A stretch of DNA of 64,000 bases. Source: Pseudomonas viridiflava (lineage in GTDB: Bacteria; Pseudomonadota; Gammaproteobacteria; Pseudomonadales; Pseudomonadaceae). This document shows positions 1-8,099 of the stretch, piece after piece. The number at the start of each line of letters is the position of its first letter. Position 1 is the first letter of the stretch. The notes beneath the pieces were generated by a model. The model saw nothing but the letters and a program-made list of their open reading frames with translations. It searched no databases and was not told the DNA's origin. The stretch is from NCBI RefSeq assembly GCF_900601905.1, contig NZ_UWFA01000505.1, positions 1 through 64,000 of the forward strand, in the 5' to 3' direction. The position numbers and the translations under genes were made by a program.

Positions 1-230
1 GTAGGAGCCGAGCTTGCTCGCGAAAACGCTGACGCGGTGTATCTGATTAATCACGTCGACTGATTCGCAGGCAAGCCTCGCTCCAACGGATTCCGTGATT
101 TCTGTAGGAGCCGAGCTTGCTCGCGAAAACGCTGACGCGGTGTATCTGATTAATCACGTCGACTGATTCGCGGGCAAGCCTCGCTCCAACGGATTCCGTG
201 ATCTCTGTAGGAGCCGAGCTTGCTCGCGAA
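1..230. repeat. Tandem 103-bp REP-containing repeat, at least 2.2 copies
   Basis: The unit starting GTAGGAGCCGAGCTTGCTCG occurs at 1, 104 and 207, a constant 103-bp period. Copies 1 and 2 are nearly identical (for example gcaggcaagc versus gcgggcaagc). The third is cut off where the yebE-like gene ends at 231. Each unit holds an inverted pair, GAGCTTGCTCGCGAA and TTCGCGGGCAAGCCTCGCTCC, typical of Pseudomonas REP palindromes. The array may extend left of the window. Confidence 0.9.
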
Positions 231-968
231 TTACGCTTGCGCCTGACGCACCTGAATCTCCAGCTCCGCCTTCAACGCGGGAGGAAGCTTGAGTTGGCGG
301 GCCAGCTCGTCCAGATAGGCACGTTCCATGAAATGCTCTTCATCCACCAGCATTACACTGGCAATGTACATCTCGGCAGCGATTTCCGGCGTGGTAGCGG
401 CGCGGGCCACCTCGACCGGGTCCAGCGGCTTGTTCAACTCGGCGTGCAGCCAGTGCTGCAATTCCTGATCCCCGGTGATCTTGGTGAATTCCCCCTCGAT
501 CAGGGCGCGCTCCCGCTCATCCACATGCCCATCGGATTTGGCAGCCGCCACCAACGCACGCAGGATTGCCTGGCTGTGGATTTCGACCTGCTCGGGTGGC
601 AGGCGGTCGATGGTCTGCGGCTCGGTGCGTGGCGCAGATGCCTGGTTGGCCTGCCAGTTGCCATACGCCTTGTAGGCCAGCACGCCCAACGCGGCCAGGC
701 CGCCATAGGTCAGCACCTTGCCGCCCATTTTTCGTGCGCCTTTGTTGCCGATCAACAGGCCCATGGCCCCGGAAGCCAGAGCACCACCGCCAGCGCCGGA
801 CAGAAGGCTGCCCAGCCCGCCGCCGCTCGCGCCGCCCAGCAAACCGGCCAGGCCGCCCGCTGCAGATGATTTCTTGTCCCCCGACCGACCTGCCGATCCG
901 CCCGCCTTGTTTTGCAACATGTCCTGGCCGGACTTCAGAAGTTGATCGAGTAAGCCACGCGTATTCAT
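231..968 (-). CDS. yebE: DUF533 / TerB-like inner membrane protein (YebE-like)
   Basis: This 245-residue protein has a Gly/Ala/Ser-rich low-complexity N-terminal part (residues 23-85). One hydrophobic segment follows at about 86-103, then a helical acidic C-terminal domain (about 125-240) of the TerB/DUF533 type. E. coli YebE has the same layout and is an envelope-stress-linked membrane protein of unknown biochemical role. The ATG at 966-968 is the natural start. The gene is transcribed away from the ydc operon, so 969-1197 is a divergent promoter region. Family placement is confident; function is not known. Confidence 0.85.
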   Translation of the reverse strand: MNTRGLLDQLLKSGQDMLQNKAGGSAGRSGDKKSSAAGGLAGLLGGASGGGLGSLLSGAGGGALASGAMGLLIGNKGARKMGGKVLTYGGLAALGVLAYKAYGNWQANQASAPRTEPQTIDRLPPEQVEIHSQAILRALVAAAKSDGHVDERERALIEGEFTKITGDQELQHWLHAELNKPLDPVEVARAATTPEIAAEMYIASVMLVDEEHFMERAYLDELARQLKLPPALKAELEIQVRQAQA

Positions 969-1197
969 GGAAAGTCTCCGTAGACTATGTCAGACAATTC
1001 TGTGACAGCAGATTAAGGCGAAGTGTGTCCGGCCTGGCGGCTGGTTGTGCTTCTGGATGTTGCAACAACCCCGGCGCTGCTGCACATTGTCCGGACTCCA
1101 ATAAACATTCACCTCGCCGATGTGCGCTGTTGCGTTTCAGCTGTTGATCACTGCCTTGACCCCCGACCATCGTTAGATAAAAAGAAGAGGGATTTTC

Positions 1198-2349
1198 ATG
1201 TCAGCACACAGAACCACACTGTTGAGCGCCATCCTTACCAGCCTGTTCGCCAGCGCCAGCCTGCAGGCGGCCGAAACGCTCAAGATGGTCGGCGACGGTG
1301 AAGGCCAGCTGGATATCGTGGCCTGGCCCGGCTATATCGAACGCGGCGAAAGCGACAAAGCCTATGACTGGGTCACCGGCTTCGAGCAGGAGACCGGCTG
1401 CAAGGTCAACGTCAAAACCGCAGCCACCTCCGACGAAATGGTCAGCCTGATGACCAAGGGCGGCTACGATCTGGTGACCGCTTCCGGCGATGCCTCGTTG
1501 CGGCTGATCGCCGGCAAGCGCGTGCAGCCGATCAACCCTGAGCTGATTTCCAACTGGCGCAACCTTGACCCACGGCTGATTGGCGGCCCCTGGTACGTGG
1601 TGGATCGGCAGACCTATGGCACGCCCTACCAGTGGGGGCCGAATGTGCTGATGTACAACACCGAGGTGTTCAAGGTGCCGCCGATCAGTTGGAGCGTGGT
1701 GTTCGAAGCTCAGGACCTGCCGGATGGCAAACCCAACAAAGGCCGGATCCAGGCGTACGACGGCCCGATCTACATGGCCGATGCCGCGCTGTACCTGAAA
1801 TCCGCCAAGCCGGACCTGGGCATCGTTGACCCCTATCAATTGACCGAAACTCAATACGCTGCGGTGCTTGAGCTGCTGCGCAAGCAACAGCCGCTCATCC
1901 ACCGTTACTGGCACGATGCGACCGTGCAGATGAGCGACGTGAAGAACGAAGGCGTCGCCGCGTCCAGCTCCTGGGGCTACATGGTCAATGGTCTGCAGGC
2001 CGACAAGCAGCCCGTGGCCTCGACCATTCCTCAGGAAGGTGCCACCGGCTGGGCGGATACCACCATGTTGCACGCCGAGGCCAGGCATCCCAACTGCGCC
2101 TATAAATGGATGAACTGGTCGCTGCAACCCAAGGTCCAGGGCGACATCGCAGCCTGGTTCGGCTCGTTGCCCGCCGTGCCGGAAGCCTGCAAGGCCAGCG
2201 ACCTGCTCGGCCCGCAAGGCTGCGCCACCAACGGTTTTGATCAGTTTGACCACATCGCCTTCTGGAAAACCCCGCAAGCCGAAGGAGGCAAGTTCGTGCC
2301 CTATAGCCGGTGGACCCAGGATTACATTGCGATCATGGGAGGGCGTTAA
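1198..2349 (+). CDS. ydcS: Polyamine (putrescine-type) ABC transporter periplasmic binding protein
   Basis: 383 residues with a Sec signal peptide (about 1-24, cleavage after SLQA). The mature part resembles YdcS/PotD-type class II binding proteins (DIVAWPGYIERG near the N-terminus, a GYDLVTASGDASLRL segment, and a W-rich C-terminal lobe). It should capture putrescine or a related polyamine in the periplasm and deliver it to the YdcU/V permease. The ATG at 1198 follows an AGAGGGA ribosome site. It is the first gene of a five-gene block with the same order as E. coli ydcSTUV-patD. The exact substrate is inferred from that context. Confidence 0.92.
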   Translation: MSAHRTTLLSAILTSLFASASLQAAETLKMVGDGEGQLDIVAWPGYIERGESDKAYDWVTGFEQETGCKVNVKTAATSDEMVSLMTKGGYDLVTASGDASLRLIAGKRVQPINPELISNWRNLDPRLIGGPWYVVDRQTYGTPYQWGPNVLMYNTEVFKVPPISWSVVFEAQDLPDGKPNKGRIQAYDGPIYMADAALYLKSAKPDLGIVDPYQLTETQYAAVLELLRKQQPLIHRYWHDATVQMSDVKNEGVAASSSWGYMVNGLQADKQPVASTIPQEGATGWADTTMLHAEARHPNCAYKWMNWSLQPKVQGDIAAWFGSLPAVPEACKASDLLGPQGCATNGFDQFDHIAFWKTPQAEGGKFVPYSRWTQDYIAIMGGR

Positions 2350-2360
2350 TCACCGGGCCT

Positions 2361-2452
2361 TGTGGGAGCGAGCTTGCTCGCGAAGAGGCCAGTACAGTCG
2401 GCATATTTTCAGTGCCTGAAACATTGCCTTCGCAAGCAAGCTTGCTCCCACA
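2361..2452. repeat. REP inverted pair between ydcS and ydcT
   Basis: TGTGGGAGCGAGCTTGCTCG on the left is mirrored by CAAGCAAGCTTGCTCCCACA on the right, about 50 nt apart. It forms a long imperfect hairpin inside the ydc operon, in the only large gap (130 nt) of that operon. Confidence 0.9.
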
Positions 2453-2479
2453 AGTTCGATGGCCAATTGGAGCTCCACC

Positions 2480-3520
2480 ATGCCCCTTGCAGTCCAGTTC
2501 ACCCACGTGTCCCGGCAATTTGGCGAGGTGAAAGCCGTTGACCGGGTGTGTATCGAGATCCACGACGGCGAGTTCTTTTCAATGCTCGGGCCATCCGGAT
2601 CGGGCAAGACCACCTGCCTGCGCCTGATCGCCGGTTTCGAGCAACCCAATGAGGGCACGATCCACATCCACGGAACAGAAGCCACAGGCCTGCCGCCTTA
2701 CCAGCGCGACGTGAACACCGTGTTTCAGGATTACGCGCTGTTCCCGCACATGAACGTCCGGGATAACGTCGCCTATGGCTTGAAAGTCAAAGGCGTTGGC
2801 AAACAGGAACGCTACGCCCGCGCCGATGAGATCCTGGCGATGGTCGCCCTGGGCGGCTACGGCGAGCGCAAGCCAGTGCAGCTGTCCGGAGGGCAACGCC
2901 AGCGCGTGGCCCTGGCCCGGGCGCTGGTCAATCGCCCACGGGTGTTGTTGCTGGATGAGCCGCTGGGCGCGCTGGACCTCAAGCTGCGTGAGCAAATGCA
3001 GGGCGAACTGAAAAAGCTCCAGCGCCAACTGGGCATCACCTTTATCTTCGTCACTCACGACCAGACCGAAGCCTTGTCCATGTCCGATCGGGTAGCAGTC
3101 TTCAATAAAGGCCGCATCGAACAGATCGACACCCCGCGCAATCTGTACATGAAGCCTGCCACCCGATTTGTCGCCGAGTTTGTCGGCACGTCCAACGTGG
3201 TGCACGGCGATCTCGCCCGGCAGTTGAGCGGCCGCCCGCAGCCGTTTTCGATTCGCCCGGAACACATTCGCTTCGGCGACGGCCCACTGGGCAGCGATGA
3301 AGTCCAAGTCAGCGGCCTGCTGCACGACATCCAGTATCAAGGCAGCGCGACCCGCTACGAACTGACGCTGGATAACGGGCAAAGTCTGAGCGTCAGTCAG
3401 CCCAACACCGACTGGCAAAACGACAGCTCTCACTACGCCGCTGGACAACGCCTTGCCGCACGCTGGTCACGTCATGCCATGGTGGTGCTGCAGGATGCGC
3501 CGCCGAGCGAAGCGCCATGA
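2480..3520 (+). CDS. ydcT: Polyamine ABC transporter ATP-binding protein
   Basis: 346 residues. It has Walker A GPSGSGKT at 37-44, signature LSGGQ at 135-139, Walker B VLLLDE at 155-160 and an H-loop His at about 193. A C-terminal TOBE-type regulatory domain follows. This is the PotA/YdcT energy-coupling subunit of a polyamine importer. I chose the ATG at 2480 because GGAG lies 7 nt upstream; an in-frame ATG at 2459 lies against the REP arm and lacks a ribosome site. The stop overlaps the ydcU start (ATGA), so translation is probably coupled. Confidence 0.93.
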   Translation: MPLAVQFTHVSRQFGEVKAVDRVCIEIHDGEFFSMLGPSGSGKTTCLRLIAGFEQPNEGTIHIHGTEATGLPPYQRDVNTVFQDYALFPHMNVRDNVAYGLKVKGVGKQERYARADEILAMVALGGYGERKPVQLSGGQRQRVALARALVNRPRVLLLDEPLGALDLKLREQMQGELKKLQRQLGITFIFVTHDQTEALSMSDRVAVFNKGRIEQIDTPRNLYMKPATRFVAEFVGTSNVVHGDLARQLSGRPQPFSIRPEHIRFGDGPLGSDEVQVSGLLHDIQYQGSATRYELTLDNGQSLSVSQPNTDWQNDSSHYAAGQRLAARWSRHAMVVLQDAPPSEAP

Positions 3521-4467
3521 GCCAGAGCCTCGCTGCCTCGGCCATGCAAGCGCGTAGCTCGCCGATGCGGCGGATCTCCACGCTGCTGTACACCCGGCCG
3601 AACCTGTACCTGTCGATGCTGTTGATCCCGCCGCTGATCTGGTTCGGCGCGATCTATCTCGGTTCGCTGCTCGCCCTGTTGTGGCAGGGTTTCTACACCT
3701 TCGATGACTTCAGCATGACGGTCAGCCCGGAGCTGACCCTGGCCAATTTCCGCGCCCTGTTCCAGCCTGCCAACTTCGATGTGATCAAACGCACGCTGGT
3801 GATGGCCGTTGCCGTGTCTGTCGTCAGCGGCATCATTGCATTCCCGATTGCTTACTACATGGCGCGCTATACCACGGGCAAAACCAAGGCGTTTTTCTAC
3901 ATCGCGGTGATGCTGCCGATGTGGGCCAGCTATATCGTCAAGGCGTATGCCTGGACCTTGCTGCTGGCCAAGGGCGGTGTGGCACAGTGGTTTGTGCACC
4001 AACTCGGTCTGGAACCGGTCTTGCAATTCATCCTCGGCATTCCCGGTATCGGCGGCAGCACCCTCTCGACCTCTTATCTGGGGCGTTTTCTGGTGTTCGT
4101 CTATATCTGGCTGCCATTCATGATCCTGCCGATCCAGGCCTCGCTGGAACGTTTGCCGCCATCGTTGCTGCACGCGTCGGCCGATCTGGGAGCGCGTCCA
4201 CGGCAGACGTTCCTGCAGGTGGTGCTGCCGCTGTCGGTTCCCGGTATCGCTGCGGGATCGATCTTTACCTTCTCCCTGACCCTCGGGGATTTCATCGTGC
4301 CGCAACTGATTGGCCCGCCTGGGTATTTCATCGGCAGCATGGTTTACGCCCAGCAAGGGGCCATCGGCAATTTGCCCATGGCCGCCGCGTTCACTTTGGT
4401 GCCCATCGTGCTGATCGCGATTTACCTGTCGATCGTCAAACGCCTGGGGGCCTTCGATGCGCTTTAA
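3517..4467 (+). CDS. ydcU: Polyamine ABC transporter permease (first)
   Basis: 316 residues, six predicted transmembrane segments, and a cytoplasmic EAA-type loop (ADLGARPRQTFLQVVLPLS) that docks on the ATPase. It belongs to the PotB/YdcU family of BPD transport permeases. A cytoplasmic N-terminal tail of about 25 residues precedes the first helix. The start overlaps the ydcT stop by 4 nt and the end overlaps ydcV by 11 nt, so the three transport genes are tightly co-translated. Confidence 0.93.
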   Translation: MSQSLAASAMQARSSPMRRISTLLYTRPNLYLSMLLIPPLIWFGAIYLGSLLALLWQGFYTFDDFSMTVSPELTLANFRALFQPANFDVIKRTLVMAVAVSVVSGIIAFPIAYYMARYTTGKTKAFFYIAVMLPMWASYIVKAYAWTLLLAKGGVAQWFVHQLGLEPVLQFILGIPGIGGSTLSTSYLGRFLVFVYIWLPFMILPIQASLERLPPSLLHASADLGARPRQTFLQVVLPLSVPGIAAGSIFTFSLTLGDFIVPQLIGPPGYFIGSMVYAQQGAIGNLPMAAAFTLVPIVLIAIYLSIVKRLGAFDAL

Positions 4468-5296
4468 GCTTGCGCCAGATGCTGTGCCAGCCAGAGAGCG
4501 AGCCCCCATCGGCCTGAAAATTGCCGCCTGGGCCGGGCTGGTGTTTCTGCATTTCCCGATCCTGATCATCTTCATGTATGCCTTCAATACCCAGGACGCC
4601 GCCTTCAGCTTCCCGCCGCAGGGCCTTACGCTGAAGTGGTTCAGCGTGGCCTTCTCTCGACCGGATGTGCTGCAGGCGATCAAGCTGTCGCTGAAGATCG
4701 CCCTGATCGCCACGCTGATTGCCATGGTTCTCGGCACGCTGGCCTCGCTGGCGCTGTATCGGCGTGCTTTCTTCGGCAAAGACGTGATCTCGCTGGTGCT
4801 GATCCTGCCTATCGCGCTGCCTGGCATTATCACTGGCCTGGCGCTGCTGGCGGCTTTCAAGACGCTGGGCATCGAACCTGGTCTGTTCACCATCATCGTC
4901 GGCCATGCCACGTTTTGCGTGGTGATCGTCTTCAACAATGTCATCGCCCGCCTGCGCCGCACCTCGCAAAGCCTGATCGAAGCCTCGATGGACCTGGGTG
5001 CAGACGGCTGGCAGACGTTTCGCTACATCATCCTGCCCAACCTCGGCTCGGCGCTGCTGGCTGGCGGCATGCTGGCGTTTGCCTTGTCGTTCGATGAAAT
5101 CATTGTCACTACCTTTACCGCCGGACACGAACGCACGCTACCGATCTGGCTGCTCAACCAGCTCAGCCGGCCCAGAGATGTGCCGGTCACCAACGTGGTT
5201 GCCATGCTGGTGATGCTGGTCACGATGTTGCCGATCCTCGGTGCTTACTACCTGACGCGCGGCGCTGAAAACGTGGCCGGAAGTGGCGGAAAATAA
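4457..5296 (+). CDS. ydcV: Polyamine ABC transporter permease (second)
   Basis: 279 residues of the PotC/YdcV family, with six transmembrane helices and a clear EAA loop (EASMDLGADGWQTF). It forms the heterodimeric channel with YdcU. Its ATG lies within the last codons of ydcU. The dehydrogenase gene follows after a 23-nt gap, keeping import and catabolism in one transcript. Confidence 0.93.
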   Translation: MRFKLAPDAVPARERAPIGLKIAAWAGLVFLHFPILIIFMYAFNTQDAAFSFPPQGLTLKWFSVAFSRPDVLQAIKLSLKIALIATLIAMVLGTLASLALYRRAFFGKDVISLVLILPIALPGIITGLALLAAFKTLGIEPGLFTIIVGHATFCVVIVFNNVIARLRRTSQSLIEASMDLGADGWQTFRYIILPNLGSALLAGGMLAFALSFDEIIVTTFTAGHERTLPIWLLNQLSRPRDVPVTNVVAMLVMLVTMLPILGAYYLTRGAENVAGSGGK

Positions 5297-5319
5297 CTGC
5301 AGTTCATCAGGAGAAGAGC

Positions 5320-6744
5320 ATGCAAACCAAACTGTTGATCAATGGCCATTTAGTCCAAGGCGAAGGTCCGGTGCAGGCTGTATTCAACCCGGCACTGGGT
5401 CGCGTGCTGACAGAAATCAACGAAGCCAGCGAAGCGCAGGTGGATGCCGCCGTGCGCGCCGCCGATAACGCGTTCGAAGGCTGGTCCCGCACTGCACCCA
5501 AGGACCGTTCGCTGTTATTGCTGAAGCTGGCCGACGCCATCGAAGCCGACGCTGAAGCGTTCGCCAGACTGGAGTCGGACAACTGCGGCAAGCCCTACAG
5601 CGCCGCGCTGAATGATGAAATCCCGGCCATCGCCGATGTATTCCGTTTTTTCGCGGGGGCCAGCCGCTGCATGGGCGGCTCGGCGGCGGGTGAATACCTG
5701 CCCGGCCACACTTCGATGATCCGCCGTGACCCTATCGGCGTGATCGCCTCGATTGCGCCGTGGAATTATCCGTTGATGATGGTCGCCTGGAAGATCGCTC
5801 CAGCGCTGGCCGCAGGCAATACCGTGGTCCTGAAGCCCTCGGAACTGACGCCGCTGACCGCGTTGCGCCTGGTCGAGCTGGCAGCGGATATTTTTCCGGC
5901 CGGGGTGCTGAACCTGGTGTTCGGGCGTGGGACAACCGTGGGCAATGCCCTGGTAACCCATTCAAAGGTGCGGATGGTGTCTCTTACCGGCTCGATTGCC
6001 ACCGGCTCGCACATCATTTCCAGCACCGCCAACAGCGTGAAACGCATGCACATGGAGCTGGGCGGTAAAGCCCCGGTGATCATTTTCGACGACGCCGACA
6101 TTGAGGCCGCGGTCGAAGGGATTCGAACCTTTGGCTTCTATAACGCCGGTCAGGACTGCACCGCTGCTTGTCGCATCTATGCACAAACAGACATTTACGA
6201 CGCCTTCGTTGCCAGGCTGGGCGAAGCAGTCAGCACCATTAAATATGGCCTGCAGAGCGATCCGGATACCGAAATGGGACCATTGATCAGCGCCCAGCAT
6301 CGTGATCGGGTGGCCGGATTTGTTGAACGCGCCCTGGCTCAATCACACATGCGCTTGATCACGGGTGGCAAAACCGTGGAAGGCAATGGCTTCTTCTTTG
6401 AACCCACGGTGATTGCCGATGCTCAGCAGGACGACGAAATCGTGCGTCGCGAAGTGTTCGGGCCTGTGGTTTCAGTGACTCGCTTCGACGACGAAGCCCA
6501 GGTGCTGGCGTGGGCCAACGAATCGGATTACGGGCTGGCGTCTTCGGTCTGGACCCAGGACATCGGCCGCGCCCATCGCCTGGCTGCCCGCCTGCAATAC
6601 GGCTGCACCTGGGTGAACACGCACTTCATGCTGGTCAGCGAAATGCCCCATGGCGGGCAAAAACTCTCGGGTTATGGCAAAGACATGTCGATGTACGGCC
6701 TGGAGGACTACACCACGGTCAGGCATGTGATGTTCAAGCATTAA
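5320..6744 (+). CDS. patD: Gamma-aminobutyraldehyde dehydrogenase
   Basis: 474 residues, the same length as E. coli PatD (YdcW). The catalytic Cys is at 280 (NAGQDCTAAC) and the general-base Glu at 246 (MELGGKAP), matching the positions I recall for E. coli PatD. The NAD-binding segment PWNYPLMMVAWKIAPALAAG is at 147-166. It oxidises 4-aminobutanal, made from putrescine, to GABA in the cytoplasm. The ATG follows AGGAG by 9 nt. Its place directly after ydcSTUV supports putrescine as the imported substrate; other short omega-amino aldehydes may also be used. Confidence 0.92.
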   Translation: MQTKLLINGHLVQGEGPVQAVFNPALGRVLTEINEASEAQVDAAVRAADNAFEGWSRTAPKDRSLLLLKLADAIEADAEAFARLESDNCGKPYSAALNDEIPAIADVFRFFAGASRCMGGSAAGEYLPGHTSMIRRDPIGVIASIAPWNYPLMMVAWKIAPALAAGNTVVLKPSELTPLTALRLVELAADIFPAGVLNLVFGRGTTVGNALVTHSKVRMVSLTGSIATGSHIISSTANSVKRMHMELGGKAPVIIFDDADIEAAVEGIRTFGFYNAGQDCTAACRIYAQTDIYDAFVARLGEAVSTIKYGLQSDPDTEMGPLISAQHRDRVAGFVERALAQSHMRLITGGKTVEGNGFFFEPTVIADAQQDDEIVRREVFGPVVSVTRFDDEAQVLAWANESDYGLASSVWTQDIGRAHRLAARLQYGCTWVNTHFMLVSEMPHGGQKLSGYGKDMSMYGLEDYTTVRHVMFKH

Positions 6745-6782
6745 GTGCCTGCGAGGCGTACTACCCGGCACACCGGTGCGCC

Positions 6783-6880
6783 GTAGGAGCGGCTTCAGCC
6801 GCGAGGGCACCAGAACCACCGACGCGTCCGAAACAGACTCGCATGGCATGGCGCTGATCGCGGTTAAAGCCGCTCCTACT
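6783..6880. repeat. REP-like inverted pair, GTAGGAGCGGCTT class
   Basis: GTAGGAGCGGCTTCAGCCGC on the left pairs with AAAGCCGCTCCTAC on the right. It lies between the convergent patD and OYE genes and differs in core sequence from the GGGAGCGAGCTTGCTC class. Confidence 0.8.
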
Positions 6881-6902
6881 GGAATGGGTCTTCAGTGCTC
6901 GA

Positions 6903-8009
6903 TCAATCGCGCAGATCAGACTCATGGATCGGCTGATCACGATGGGTCGCACGCTGGTATTGCGCGGGCCAGGTGGCTTTGCGCCCGCCCAGGTCGTCAT
7001 CGGCGTGCAGCGGCCAATACGGATCGCGCAGCAGCTCCCGGGCCAGCAAAATGATATCGGCCTGGCCGGTGCGCAAAATGTGTTCAGCCTGAGCGGGCTC
7101 GGTGATCATGCCGACCGTCCCGGTGGCCATACCGGATTCCTTGCGCACGCGCTCGGCGAAACGGGTCTGATAGCCGGGCCCGACCGGAATTTCCGCATTG
7201 GCAGCAGTGCCACCGGAGGAGACGTCGATCAGATCGACACCCAGGTCTTTCAAGCGACGCGCCAGCTCAACGGTTTCGTCAGGGTTCCAGCCATCTTCCA
7301 CCCAGTCGGTTGCCGACACCCGCACAAACAAGGGCAGCTCTTGCGGCCACACGGCACGTACCGCCTGGGTGACTTCGAGGGTGAGACGAATGCGGTTTTC
7401 AAACGAGCCACCGTAGTTGTCCTGGCGCTGGTTGCTCAATGGCGAAAGGAACTGATGCAGCAGGTAACCATGGGCTGCGTGGACTTCCACGACTTTGAAA
7501 CCCGCAGTCAAGGCACGCTTGGCCGAGGCCACGAACGCCTGAATCACTTCCTGAATCTGCACTTCGCTCAGTTGCACGGGCGCGGTGTGTTTGGGATCAA
7601 AGGCAATCGGCGACGGACCCCAAGGCGTCCAGCCACCCTCGTCAGCCTTGATACTGCCCGACTTGCCCAGCCATGGACGCCACGTGCTGGCCTTGCGCCC
7701 GGCATGGCCGAGCTGAATCCCGGCGACAGCGCCTTGAGCGGAAATGAAGCGGGTAATGCGCTGCAGGCCTTCGATCTGTTCGTCTTTCCACAGCCCCAGG
7801 TCTTGCGGGGTAATCCGGCCATCTTCGGTGACCGCAGTGGCCTCGGTGAAAATCAGCCCCGCGCCGCCGACAGCACGGCTGCCCAGGTGCACCAGATGCC
7901 AGTCGTTGGCCAGGCCGTCCACCGACGAGTACTGACACATGGGTGAAACCGCGATGCGGTTGAGCAAGGTCAACTGGCGCAGCGTGTAGGGTTCTAACAA
8001 CAGGCTCAT
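6903..8009 (-). CDS. NADH:flavin oxidoreductase, Old Yellow Enzyme family (YqjM/XenA-like)
   Basis: 368 residues forming an FMN-binding TIM barrel. Cys25 in PMCQYS is the redox-tuning Cys of the YqjM/XenA subclass. The HAGRK motif is at 102-106, the substrate-binding His pair is H177/H180 (EVHAAHGY), and YGGSFENR is present. Enzymes of this group reduce activated C=C bonds of enones, nitro compounds and other electrophiles using NAD(P)H. The physiological substrate cannot be read from sequence. It is monocistronic, and its start is about 90 nt from recJ. Confidence 0.88.
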   Translation of the reverse strand: MSLLLEPYTLRQLTLLNRIAVSPMCQYSSVDGLANDWHLVHLGSRAVGGAGLIFTEATAVTEDGRITPQDLGLWKDEQIEGLQRITRFISAQGAVAGIQLGHAGRKASTWRPWLGKSGSIKADEGGWTPWGPSPIAFDPKHTAPVQLSEVQIQEVIQAFVASAKRALTAGFKVVEVHAAHGYLLHQFLSPLSNQRQDNYGGSFENRIRLTLEVTQAVRAVWPQELPLFVRVSATDWVEDGWNPDETVELARRLKDLGVDLIDVSSGGTAANAEIPVGPGYQTRFAERVRKESGMATGTVGMITEPAQAEHILRTGQADIILLARELLRDPYWPLHADDDLGGRKATWPAQYQRATHRDQPIHESDLRD

Positions 8010-8099
8010 GGAAACCTCTCAGGCAGGATTTGAACGGTGCATACAGCCTAGTCGACAATGCCGTCCTGCCCGGGGTTCCTCCTTAAAGCCTGTCAACGG

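Noticed and set aside
969..1197. Sigma-54 promoter or operator before ydcS
   Set aside because: GG and GC pairs exist but never with 10-bp spacing; the 10-bp palindrome TGTTGCAACA is too short to interpret alone.
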